Source: Enterococcus canis NBRC 100695 (lineage in GTDB: Bacteria > Bacillota > Bacilli > Lactobacillales > Enterococcaceae). From it: a DNA stretch of 64,000 nucleotides. The stretch spans positions 418,275 through 482,274 of the forward strand of contig NZ_BCQJ01000001.1 in the NCBI RefSeq assembly GCF_001544375.1, in the 5' to 3' direction. Shown here one piece after another: positions 51,935-59,217 of the stretch (position 1 is its first letter; the number at the start of each line of letters is the position of its first letter). The translations under genes were made by a program, and so were the position numbers. Below the pieces are notes generated by a model. The model saw only the letters and a program-made list of their open reading frames with translations, did not search any database and was not told the DNA's origin.

Positions 51935-52126
51935 TTGGGAATGGTTGACGATTGGCTGCTATATCTTTTTGCAGCGGGTGTCTTATTGGCACTCATCATT
52001 AAGAATGTAGCAGAGGCAAATTTTGGTACTGTGGTTTTTCTTTGTGTGTTGTTACTCGGAGTTAGTGCGACATTATGGTTCACTTTGCAAAATAAGCGGA
52101 AAGTCAGAACGGCTTCACAGAAATAG
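51935..52126 (+). CDS. Small two-helix membrane protein
   Basis: The product of about 61-63 residues has two hydrophobic segments (DDWLLYLFAAGVLLALII and TVVFLCVLLLGVSATLWF) and a basic tail (NKRKVRT). The start is unclear: TTG 51935 is 5 bases after AAGGAG, and ATG 51941 is 11 bases after it. Function is unknown. A terminator follows. Confidence 0.6.
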   Translation: MGMVDDWLLYLFAAGVLLALIIKNVAEANFGTVVFLCVLLLGVSATLWFTLQNKRKVRTASQK

Positions 52127-52133
52127 TCATGCG

Positions 52134-52158
52134 AACGAGAGGAAACTCTCGTTTTTTT
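52134..52158 (+). terminator. Terminator
   Basis: AACGAGAG (52134-52141), loop GAAA and CTCTCGTT (52146-52153), then T5 or more. Confidence 0.9.
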
Positions 52159-52219
52159 GTACTCTTTTTTGTTGTTGCATTTCATTTTCAGAAAATAAGT
52201 GCTAGGATAGGACGGGGAG

Positions 52220-52912
52220 ATGATAAAGTTGCAGCATAAATTTCATGAAGCTCGTTCGGTGGGTTTGCTTTTAAGCTTGGTGGGTGGTGCCCTGGATGGT
52301 TATACCTACATTCATTTTGACGCCTTCGCCTCCGCCCAAACAGGCAATCTTGTTTTAGCGATTATTCAAGGGTTTGATGGAGAATGGCTTAGTGTTGGTA
52401 AAAAATTATTAAGCACTCTGTTCTTTTTCCTAGGTATCTTTCTGGCAAAGTTTTTAAGCCATTATTTTCAAGAAAAACAGATTCCCTATTGGCGTTTGTT
52501 TATTTTATATTATGAAGCAATTCTCTTCGCCTTACTAAGCTTAAGCTGGATCAACCAGCATCCGGCTTTAGTCACGATTCTGATTGCTTTTACTGCTTCT
52601 ATTCAATGGGTTACCTTTGATAAAATCGAGGGCCGTGCTTATACCAACCTCTTTACTACTGGTAATTTAAAAGGTGTTGCCACTAATCTTTATGATTATT
52701 TAGCCACCGGTGACCAAGAGGCGTTCCATACTTTCCGCCACTACGTGTGGGTCGTTGTGAGTTTTATTTTAGGTGTGATTCTTTCGGTCTTTTGCTACCA
52801 CTTATGGGGTAAAAATGCGATTTTACTGATTTCATTCCTGCTGGGTGCTTTAGCAGTGAGTCAGACTATTCAAGTTTGGCGTTTTTATCGTACCAATCCT
52901 GCGCTGCGTTAA
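52220..52912 (+). CDS. YoaK family membrane protein (DUF1275)
   Basis: The 230-residue protein has about six membrane helices. LSLVGGALDGYTYIHFDAFASAQTGN is the conserved N-terminal motif of the YoaK/DUF1275 family, whose members are predicted transporters of unknown substrate. The start at 52220 follows GACGGGGAG. Confidence 0.85.
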   Translation: MIKLQHKFHEARSVGLLLSLVGGALDGYTYIHFDAFASAQTGNLVLAIIQGFDGEWLSVGKKLLSTLFFFLGIFLAKFLSHYFQEKQIPYWRLFILYYEAILFALLSLSWINQHPALVTILIAFTASIQWVTFDKIEGRAYTNLFTTGNLKGVATNLYDYLATGDQEAFHTFRHYVWVVVSFILGVILSVFCYHLWGKNAILLISFLLGALAVSQTIQVWRFYRTNPALR

Positions 52913-52957
52913 ACGATGCATCCTATACCTCGTTTAAAGTGCGTCTTTTACTCATCA

Positions 52958-53036
52958 TAAAAAAACAGCCGTAAAGAACTGACTACGACTCCAACAATGG
53001 ATCATGGTAATCAGTCTGTCATGGCTGTTTTTTGCA
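52958..53036. terminator. Bidirectional terminator
   Basis: AAAAAACAGCCGT pairs with ATGGCTGTTTTTT across a long loop; both strands carry a T-run. It separates the YoaK gene from the convergent HicB-like gene. Confidence 0.75.
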
Positions 53037-53041
53037 AGTTG

Positions 53042-53329
53042 TTATTCTTCTGGTTGCCATAAGAAGCCGTCAAAGGTCTCGCCATCATAGTAGCGTAGTA
53101 ATTCCTCCATCGAGAGCGCCAGCGTTTTCTCTTCTTGCTCATTTTCTTCTAATAGTCTTGCGCGGTAAGCCGCGTAAATCATCCCTAATTTCTGTAAAAC
53201 TTCACCGCGGCTATTGCCTTCGGCTGTAATTGTTGGGAGTTCTCGCAAATAGCCGAAATATAATGTCCCGTCTGCAGGGAGTATCACGACATTTAGACCT
53301 ACCTCTAAAAAATCCTCTTCTGTAAACAT
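53042..53329 (-). CDS. HicB-like protein without a HicA partner
   Basis: The 95-residue protein has YFGYLRELPTITAEGNSRGEVLQKL, resembling the HicB/UPF0150 fold of antitoxins, and a charged helical end. No short HicA toxin gene is adjacent: the next gene on the strand is 12 bp upstream and encodes a flavin oxidase-like protein. It may be an orphan antitoxin-like protein with another role. Confidence 0.55.
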   Translation of the reverse strand: MFTEEDFLEVGLNVVILPADGTLYFGYLRELPTITAEGNSRGEVLQKLGMIYAAYRARLLEENEQEEKTLALSMEELLRYYDGETFDGFLWQPEE

Positions 53330-53341
53330 CTACTTCACTTC

Positions 53342-53740
53342 CTATAAGACCAGATTGACCGTGCGCCCTTCCGCATGGACTTTTGCAATCATTGTTTCAA
53401 ACACCACGGTTACAGGTTCCTCATGATCTAATTTCAACTGGTATTGATTCAATAATGCGCGATCTTCTTCTGAAAACGGACGAATCGAAAACTTGCCCTT
53501 CAAGGATAAACTCTGATAACTTTTTTCCCGGTAACAACAAACAGATCCCTTACCATCACGAATAATATTTTCAACACTTTCGCCGTTGCCGTTCAAATAA
53601 AATGTCATCATTTGAATCCCATCCCGCTGTAAAGGTGGCGACACGACAATCGTTGTAGGAAAGCCGCGAACATCTATCGTAGAAATCAAAAACGTCTGAC
53701 TAATCTGAATCAGTTTATGCATGGTTTCATAGGTATTCAT
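53342..53740 (-). CDS. Pyridoxamine 5'-phosphate oxidase-like protein
   Basis: The 132-residue protein has the split-barrel flavin-binding fold of the PNPOx-like family (FLISTIDVRGFPTTIVVSPP, MMTFYLNGNGESVENIIRDG, SVCCYREKSYQSLSLKGKF). The start at 53740 follows AAAAGGGG. It is 12 bp upstream of the HicB-like gene, so the two may form one unit. Substrate is unknown. Confidence 0.78.
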   Translation of the reverse strand: MNTYETMHKLIQISQTFLISTIDVRGFPTTIVVSPPLQRDGIQMMTFYLNGNGESVENIIRDGKGSVCCYREKSYQSLSLKGKFSIRPFSEEDRALLNQYQLKLDHEEPVTVVFETMIAKVHAEGRTVNLVL

Positions 53741-53978
53741 GGACAGCACCCCTTTTGCACATTATAACATTATTGCCCCTCTGTCTAAATAACGAAATCA
53801 AACTTTTGTCAGAATGTAACCGTTTCGCATCATTGGTGTATTCTTTTGTAAAATAAAGTGTTTTGTAACAACATGTAAGCCATATTAGTTGCAAGTTTTT
53901 CTACATGGTGCTAATCTTAATAGTGGAATTTCGTTATCGGCAAACCTTTCGGACCAACTATTGAAAGGAGAATTGAAG

Positions 53979-54128
53979 ATGACTTATACAACTTATGCTC
54001 AAACTTATCGTATTGCATTAGACACAACGCATCAATTATTTATGGCAATTGATATCCATGATGAAGCACGTGTTGGCTACGGCGCTACGATCGAACAAGC
54101 AGTGGCAGAACTAAAAAAATCATATTAA
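53979..54128 (+). CDS. Small protein, 49 aa, unknown
   Basis: ATG at 53979 follows GAAAGGAGAATTGAAG. The product reads MTYTTYAQTYRIALDT and is soluble with an acidic central region. It is unrecognised. The longer frame from 53889 has no start signal. A terminator follows at 54167. Confidence 0.6.
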   Translation: MTYTTYAQTYRIALDTTHQLFMAIDIHDEARVGYGATIEQAVAELKKSY

Positions 54129-54166
54129 GGAGTAATCTCTAATGGAGGAAGCTAGTTCAACCCGAT

Positions 54167-54210
54167 AGAGGTATCTGTAGGAAAAAATTCTCACAGATAC
54201 CTCTTTTTTT
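54167..54210 (+). terminator. Terminator
   Basis: AGAGGTATCTGT (54167-54178) pairs with ACAGATACCTCT (54192-54203), then T7. Confidence 0.92.
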
Positions 54211-54387
54211 GTGCCCTTAAACGTATTTATAGGTGACCAAATCCTTGATTTCCCGCTGTTTCTTTAGTTTTATGATAAAATTAAAAATAAATTAAATATA
54301 ACAAAAGTTATCGCTTTTATCATTATAATGAATATGCTATTATACTTTCAACAGGAAAATTAAAATCCAATGAAGGAAGTGTTAAAA

Positions 54388-54615
54388 TTGAACAAAGAAA
54401 CAATTGCATTAGGGAAAAAATACGAGTGTCAGCCGGTAGGATTACAGCGGACTGTTGTCGGTGAAGTAGTGAAAAAAATGGATAACTGTGTGGTTATTTG
54501 TGTTGAGAAATATGATGGTGTTGACTATGACACGATTATGGAAAAATTTGGGAAAGTCGTTGCTAAATATTCTGAGATTAAAGCGCCAGTTGTCGCAGAT
54601 TGCTTCTTTAGTTAA
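54388..54615 (+). CDS. DUF2187-like small protein
   Basis: The 75-residue product starts at TTG 54388, with GAAGGA 9 bases upstream; an ATG at 54370 lacks a good site. VVGEVVKKMDNCVVICVEKYD and KVVAKYSEIK resemble the short SH3-like DUF2187 family. Role is unknown. An AT-rich promoter region with TATAAT precedes it. Confidence 0.55.
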   Translation: MNKETIALGKKYECQPVGLQRTVVGEVVKKMDNCVVICVEKYDGVDYDTIMEKFGKVVAKYSEIKAPVVADCFFS

Positions 54616-54672
54616 TTTCGTTTGACAATCGCATAACAGTTGTCTAGAATATACAAAGTAGTCGTAAGACTT

Positions 54673-54754
54673 GCGGAAGTGGCGGAATGGCAGACGCGCA
54701 CGCTTCAGGCGCGTGTGAGCTTAGCTCGTGTGGGTTCAACTCCCATCTTCCGCA
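54673..54754 (+). tRNA. tRNA-Leu (CAG anticodon)
   Basis: Acceptor GCGGAAG pairs with CTTCCGC. The anticodon stem CACGC/GCGTG encloses TTCAGGC, giving anticodon CAG. There is a long variable arm typical of Leu, and a T-arm with GGTTCAAC. CCA is not encoded. Confidence 0.96.
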
Positions 54755-54763
54755 TTATTTAAA

Positions 54764-54840
54764 CAAGGGATGACGTTCCCTGCAAACTATCTGTAAAAAG
54801 ATTGACGACGTCTATCGTATGCGTGCGATAGACGTTTTTT
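54764..54840 (+). promoter_or_regulatory. Fluoride riboswitch with terminator, before DUF190-crcB
   Basis: The aptamer AGGGATGACGTTCCC, AAACTATCTG, AAAAAGATTGACGACGTC fits the crcB motif: GGGA/TCCC stem with the ACGT loop pairing to GACGT near the end. CGTCTATCG (54809-54817) pairs with CGATAGACG (54826-54834), followed by T6, so it is a terminator that shares the aptamer's 3' strand. Fluoride binding should let transcription continue. Confidence 0.85.
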
Positions 54841-54886
54841 GCTGTTTTACGCTAAAATGGTGTTATATCAGAAAGGATGTGGCCTT

Positions 54887-55495
54887 ATGACGATTCTTAT
54901 CCGGGCGATTATGCCTAGCACTAGCGAAGATTCTTCTGCCGCCTTGAAAGCTTTACAATTGTTTGGCGCACGAGACAATGCTGGTTTCACAATGTATGCC
55001 AGTGATTACTATGTCCTCGGACAGGGTGCTCTCAACTACCCCATCCTTGAGGACGAAGCTTTCAACCAGTCGTTGGTGGTATTAGACACAATCGTAAACA
55101 AGGAAGATCAGACTGAAATCCTTACAGACTTGAAAGCAGCTTTCGGTGAACAACTACCAGTAATGGTGATAGGAGGAAGTAAAATGGAGGCAACCCACTA
55201 TGCTTTGACGATTTATTTTAAAGAAAAGGAACATCTTTTCAAAAAGGAACGCTATGAAGAAATCTTAGCTTATTTGAAAGAGCAGAACGCTTTATGGTCT
55301 ACCGCCTTTAAAGGCCTTGCTGGTTGTGGACGGGACCATGTGTTTCACGAGCCGGTATTGGCAGACTCTGAGTACACACCTTGGGTCATCCAATCTATTG
55401 TTCTAGCTGAAAATCTAACCACCATCATCGCTGGCTTAAAGGATTTACTGAAGGCTGACGGTGAACTTTTCTACGAACCTGTCATGAAAGCTTGA
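54887..55495 (+). CDS. DUF190 family protein
   Basis: The 202-residue protein contains two DUF190-like halves (about residues 1-95 and 100-200; ALNYPILEDEAFNQ and GCGRDHVFHEPVL). DUF190 proteins are small ferredoxin-like domains often encoded next to crcB. The start at 54887 follows AAAGGATGTGG. It is the first gene behind the fluoride riboswitch and 11 bp before the first crcB. Its part in fluoride tolerance is not known. Confidence 0.8.
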   Translation: MTILIRAIMPSTSEDSSAALKALQLFGARDNAGFTMYASDYYVLGQGALNYPILEDEAFNQSLVVLDTIVNKEDQTEILTDLKAAFGEQLPVMVIGGSKMEATHYALTIYFKEKEHLFKKERYEEILAYLKEQNALWSTAFKGLAGCGRDHVFHEPVLADSEYTPWVIQSIVLAENLTTIIAGLKDLLKADGELFYEPVMKA

Positions 55496-55506
55496 GGTGA
55501 AGTAAG

Positions 55507-55884
55507 ATGAATTACCTAATTGTTGCTTTATTTGGTTTTTTAGGTGGGAATCTTCGCTATTTTTTAGGTATGTGGATTCCTAAAATTGGTGATTTTCCCT
55601 TACCGACATTAGCCATCAATCTATTAGGCTGTTTTCTGTTTACTTTTTTAGCCAAAAATTATCTCGTCTCCAAGAAGGCAAGTGAGCGTCTGATTTTAGG
55701 TGTGGGTACGGGCTTTGTTGGCAGTCTCACTACCTTCTCTTCGTTTGCGCTAGATGTCAACGCCCTTCTATTAGTCCATCAATACGGGGCAGCTTTTCTC
55801 TATGCTGCCATTAGTTTATTAGGTGGTTTGCTATTTGTCTATTTAGGTACACTGGTTCGTTTTCCCAGCAGTGTCCGTCATTAA
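55507..55884 (+). CDS. crcB1: Fluoride channel protein CrcB/Fluc, first copy
   Basis: The 125-residue four-helix protein carries GGNLRYFLG and GSLTTFSSFALD, signatures of the Fluc fluoride channel family. Fluc acts as a dual-topology pair to let fluoride leave the cell. It ends 15 bp before a second copy, so the two may form a heterodimer in opposite orientations. Expression is behind the fluoride riboswitch at 54764-54840. Confidence 0.92.
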   Translation: MNYLIVALFGFLGGNLRYFLGMWIPKIGDFPLPTLAINLLGCFLFTFLAKNYLVSKKASERLILGVGTGFVGSLTTFSSFALDVNALLLVHQYGAAFLYAAISLLGGLLFVYLGTLVRFPSSVRH

Positions 55885-55899
55885 GGAGGTCTTGGGAAA

Positions 55900-56265
55900 A
55901 TGTGGGAATTTATTTTTGTCGGTCTTGGCGCTAGTGTTGGTGCCATGAGCCGCTATGGCTTGAGTCAATTCATGAATCGAATACTTCATACGAAATTTCC
56001 CTTAGCAACATTTTTAACGAATATCAGTGGGAGCTTTTTGCTAGGCTTATTGTTTGCTATGCACTTTTCCGATTCCATTTATCACGGTTTGGGGGTCGGG
56101 GCTTTAGGTGGCTATACCACCTTCTCCACCTTTAATTTTGAATTACTCAGCTTGTTGCAACGGCAAGATCATCGCCGCTTTATGCTTTATTTTGCCGGCA
56201 GTTTTTGTGGCGGACTTGCCAGCTCCTTTTTAGGAATTTTACTTGGAACATGGCTACACCAATAA
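55900..56265 (+). CDS. crcB2: Fluoride channel protein CrcB/Fluc, second copy
   Basis: The 121-residue protein begins with GASVGAMSRYGLSQF and has GGYTTFSTFNFE, the Fluc motifs. It differs strongly from crcB1, as expected for the two halves of a heterodimeric Fluc channel. The start follows AAGGAGGTC. Two terminators follow. Confidence 0.92.
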   Translation: MWEFIFVGLGASVGAMSRYGLSQFMNRILHTKFPLATFLTNISGSFLLGLLFAMHFSDSIYHGLGVGALGGYTTFSTFNFELLSLLQRQDHRRFMLYFAGSFCGGLASSFLGILLGTWLHQ

Positions 56266-56309
56266 ACGTCATGGAAAGCTTACCGGCAAACTTTCTATGA
56301 CGTTTTTAG
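56264..56309 (+). terminator. First terminator after crcB2
   Basis: AACGTCATGGAAAG pairs with CTTTCTATGACGTT, then T-rich sequence. It overlaps the crcB2 stop. Confidence 0.82.
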
Positions 56310-56324
56310 ATTATCTTCACATGA

Positions 56325-56376
56325 AAAACAAGACGGACTCAAAACCAACAGTAATTTTGAGTCAGTCTTGTTTTTC
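56325..56376. terminator. Second terminator after crcB2, bidirectional
   Basis: AAACAAGAC..ACTCAAAA pairs with TTTTGAGT..GTCTTGTTT, with T-runs on both strands. Confidence 0.8.
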
Positions 56377-56416
56377 TATACGTCTATCCTTTTTAAACTA
56401 TTTATTGCTTAGATTC

Positions 56417-56704
56417 CTACTGATTACAAATCCTCTGTTTTGAATTCAGTATATCCTTCATAATAATAGCTGGCACAATCCCCTTAAAGAATGTTTCAAG
56501 GTCATCAATTTTGTTTGTTAAGGCAGCTTTCAATAATTCTTTAATGGGCAGGTCATTCACAGGGCTAATAATCATTGCTGAAAGATACCTGTCTTTATCT
56601 CCTTCATTCCAATCTACAATTTGTCCTATTTCTTTCTTCAATATCTGATTCATCCAAATTCGAGTAGCACGTCCATTGCCTTCAGGTAATGAGGGATCAA
56701 GATT
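56417..56704 (-). pseudogene. Fic-domain protein remnant
   Basis: The C-terminal part of a Fic protein is left: GNGRATRIWMNQILKKEIGQ, then VDWNEGDKDRYLSAM and a LLKAALTNKIDDLETFFKGI-like helix. In the active motif HPFxEGNGR the first part reads DPSLPEGNGR, so the catalytic His is gone. A stop lies just upstream and no start is visible, so only a fragment of the gene remains. Whole Fic enzymes AMPylate proteins. Confidence 0.8.
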
Positions 56705-56742
56705 TCACCTGGGAATAATCATATAGTTTTACAGAATGGAAT

Positions 56743-57156
56743 TTAACTTTTCCGAAATTGCTTACATAAAATCAACTCATACTCAGTTCCTGATAATGTA
56801 AATCCACCAATCGAATGATATCCTAAGCTATAATAAAAATGTTGGGCAGTTTCTTCAGCTACAGTCGAGGTCATAACCTCTTTATACCCTTTCATTTTCA
56901 TATCTTCTTCCCATCTACAAACCAACCTCGTTCCATATCCTTTTCCTCGATAGGCTTCATCAAAAAACAGCATATTCATAAATGGAATTTCATCCCAGAA
57001 AAAATTGTATCTTAACCAACCAACAATTTTTTCCCCTTCAGTAACCACATATACTTGTTCCAATAAAACCAATTCATCCAACTTTGTTTCTGTAACATGT
57101 ACATCCAGCCTATTCAAAGTGGTTATATCTTTCTCTTCCGCTTTACGAATCTCCAT
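56743..57156 (-). CDS. GNAT-family N-acetyltransferase
   Basis: The 137-residue protein shows the GNAT acetyl-CoA motif in EAYRGKGYGTRLV and C-terminal AQHFYYSLGYHSIGG. It begins MEIRKAEEKDI after AAAGGAATG. The acceptor substrate is unknown. It lies between the Fic remnant and the enolase region, where base composition looks more AT-rich than in the neighbouring housekeeping genes. Confidence 0.85.
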   Translation of the reverse strand: MEIRKAEEKDITTLNRLDVHVTETKLDELVLLEQVYVVTEGEKIVGWLRYNFFWDEIPFMNMLFFDEAYRGKGYGTRLVCRWEEDMKMKGYKEVMTSTVAEETAQHFYYSLGYHSIGGFTLSGTEYELILCKQFRKS

Positions 57157-57312
57157 ACGCCCATTCCTTTACTAAATTTACCTTTATACTCTGAGTATAA
57201 CAATTCTCATTAGATTACAATATAGCAATTAGCTATAACTTATATTTTACATTAACATTAGTACCACGGTTGAATACTATTAAAAACATATCCGCTACCT
57301 ATGCTTACGGCC

Positions 57313-57366
57313 GCAAAAAAACAGTTTGAAATAAACGATTTTTTCGTTATTTCAAACTGTTTTTCC
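57313..57366 (-). terminator. Terminator of eno
   Basis: On the minus strand AAACAGTTTGAAATAA pairs with TTATTTCAAACTGTTT around a loop, followed by T5 or more. It follows the enolase gene. Confidence 0.9.
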
Positions 57367-57390
57367 TTAAGCAATTGTCACAAACGCTCT

Positions 57391-58662
57391 TTATTTTTTA
57401 GGGAACCGTGCTAAGCCAGCATAGCCGGCTAGTTCTTCTTCAATCCGTAAGAATTGGTTGTATTTTTCAACTCGTTCACTACGGGCCATTGAACCAGTCT
57501 TGATTTGACCTGCATTCATCGCCACGGCGAAGTCCGCAATAAAGGTATCCCCGGTTTCACCAGAACGGTGAGAAATCATCGTGTTATAGCCATTCGCCCG
57601 CGCCATTTTAATGGCATCAATTGATTCAGAAACGGTGCCAATTTGGTTGAGCTTAATCAGAATCGCGTTAGCCACTCCTTTTTCGATTCCTTCCTTAAAA
57701 ATCTTAGGATTGGTTACAAAAATGTCGTCTCCTACTAATTGAATTTCTTTCCCCATGACTTCAGTTTGTTTCTTAAAGCCGTCCCAATCATGTTCAGAGA
57801 AACCATCTTCAATAGAAATAACAGCGGGATATTTTTTAACTAAATCTTGGTAATAAGCCAACATTTCGTCAGAGGACATTTCTTTGCCTTCAAACGTGTA
57901 TTTGTGCGTTTCATCTGAATAAAATTCACTAGAAGCTGGGTCTAAGGCAATCGCAATTTCAGTACCTGGTTGATAGCCTGCTGTTTCAATCGCTTTGATC
58001 AAGGTTTCAATAGCGGCCTCTGTAGAAGGTAATTTTGGTGCAAAGCCTCCTTCATCGCCGACAGCTGTTTCATAGCCAGCATCAGCCAAGATTTTTTTCA
58101 AGGTATGATAAATATTGGCTACTTTTTCAACGCCATCGCGGAAGCTCTTACGTTCAACTGGCGTGATCAAAAATTCTTGCACGTCGATGCCAGAATCAGC
58201 ATGGACACCACCATTGATTACATTAAAGAAGGGTTGTGGCAATTCTAAATCCACACCACCTAAGTAGCGGTATAACGGAATTCCTTGGCTAGCGGCGGCG
58301 GCGCGGGCAACTGCCATGGAAACACCTAAAATCGCATTAGCACCTAAACGGCCTTTGTTGGGAGTACCGTCTAATTCAATCATAATATGATCGACATTGG
58401 CTTGATCAAAAGGCGAAACACCTTTTAACGCTTCATTGATTTCAGTATTCACATTATTCACTGCTTTTGAAACGCCTTTACCTTGTAGACGGTCACCACC
58501 ATCGCGTAGTTCAACGGCTTCACGGTCACCTGTTGAAGCACCACTTGGCACTTCGGCCCGGCCTAAAGTACCATCTGATAAAATGACATCTGCTTCCACG
58601 GTTGGATTGCCACGTGAATCAAAAATTTCCCGGGCTTTTACTTGTTCAATTACTACTGTCAT
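57391..58662 (-). CDS. eno: Enolase, lactobacillus-type isozyme
   Basis: The 423-residue protein has the enolase layout: [39 protein letters not shown], and the signature [17 protein letters not shown]. Its [20 protein letters not shown] differs from the NGGSHSDAPIAFQEFM of the usual firmicute glycolytic enolase and matches the second enolase type seen in lactobacilli. It is preceded by a fluoride riboswitch. Enolase is the classic target of fluoride, so this may be a backup form made during fluoride stress (inference). The start follows AAGGAGG. Confidence 0.93.
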   Translation of the reverse strand: MTVVIEQVKAREIFDSRGNPTVEADVILSDGTLGRAEVPSGASTGDREAVELRDGGDRLQGKGVSKAVNNVNTEINEALKGVSPFDQANVDHIMIELDGTPNKGRLGANAILGVSMAVARAAAASQGIPLYRYLGGVDLELPQPFFNVINGGVHADSGIDVQEFLITPVERKSFRDGVEKVANIYHTLKKILADAGYETAVGDEGGFAPKLPSTEAAIETLIKAIETAGYQPGTEIAIALDPASSEFYSDETHKYTFEGKEMSSDEMLAYYQDLVKKYPAVISIEDGFSEHDWDGFKKQTEVMGKEIQLVGDDIFVTNPKIFKEGIEKGVANAILIKLNQIGTVSESIDAIKMARANGYNTMISHRSGETGDTFIADFAVAMNAGQIKTGSMARSERVEKYNQFLRIEEELAGYAGLARFPKK

Positions 58663-58683
58663 GTTGTTCTCCTCCTTAAATAT

Positions 58684-58790
58684 AAAAAGCGCCTGCTGTT
58701 AGATAAACTCTTGTACGTCCAGCACAAAAAAACTTATCTTACAACAGGCGCCATCAGCTAATTTTAGCGGTTATCGGGAGCACCATCCCT
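58684..58790 (-). promoter_or_regulatory. Fluoride riboswitch with terminator, before eno
   Basis: On the minus strand AAGGGATGGTGCTCCC, AACCGC, AAAATTAGCTGATGGCGCC follows the crcB motif: GGGA/TCCC stem with a loop GGTGC that pairs to GGCGCC. The 3' strand overlaps the left arm of an 18-bp terminator (about 58733-58752 with 58689-58707, T5 at 58684-58688). The layout is the same as the riboswitch at 54764. The match was made by eye. Confidence 0.75.
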
Positions 58791-58800
58791 TACAAGAAAT

Positions 58801-58829
58801 ATGATAGCGCGAAAGATTTTTTTTAGCAA
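58801..58829 (-). promoter_or_regulatory. Promoter of the eno leader
   Basis: On the minus strand TTGCTA (58824-58829), a 17-bp spacer and TATCAT (58801-58806), giving a leader of about 130 nt that includes the riboswitch. Confidence 0.65.
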
Positions 58830-58845
58830 CTAAGAGCCCTCAAAC

Positions 58846-59217
58846 TTATTCTGCCTCCGTTGCACTCCATTTGTGAAAAGCCTCGATCTGAACAAAACGA
58901 ATCTCATCATACCTGACTTGCTGGCGGGCAATATACAGCCCTTCTTCATCATAACCCGTAATTTTCCCCACTAAATCTGGGCGATAATGACCTTCCAAAT
59001 CTACTTCCTCTTTCTGTAGACGAATCTGTAAATCTTTCGTTAAGGCCTTTTCTAAACAAGCTTCGATATCAGCCTGACTCATGCGCGGGTGTTGTTCCGG
59101 ATAGTCAAACGCTTCTGCTCGCTCCATCTGTGCTGAGTGTTCAGACAGATAAAAGCCCGCCCATTTGACCATTCCTCGGTCCTGATAGTGTTTGAAATGT
59201 TCTTCTAAATTACTCAC
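58846..59217 (-). CDS. YolD-like protein
   Basis: The 123-residue protein starts 4 bp inside the end of the polymerase gene (stop and start overlap), the standard arrangement of YolD-like genes with UvrX/UmuC-type polymerases in Gram-positives. YolD proteins are thought to assist or regulate the polymerase. The sequence (DRGMVKWAGFYLSEHSAQMER) fits the family. Confidence 0.8.
   Translation of the reverse strand: MSNLEEHFKHYQDRGMVKWAGFYLSEHSAQMERAEAFDYPEQHPRMSQADIEACLEKALTKDLQIRLQKEEVDLEGHYRPDLVGKITGYDEEGLYIARQQVRYDEIRFVQIEAFHKWSATEAE

Noticed and set aside
54764-54840. Hairpin before DUF190 read as a simple tRNA terminator
   Set aside because: The sequence before the hairpin matches the fluoride aptamer and overlaps the stem, which a plain terminator would not require.
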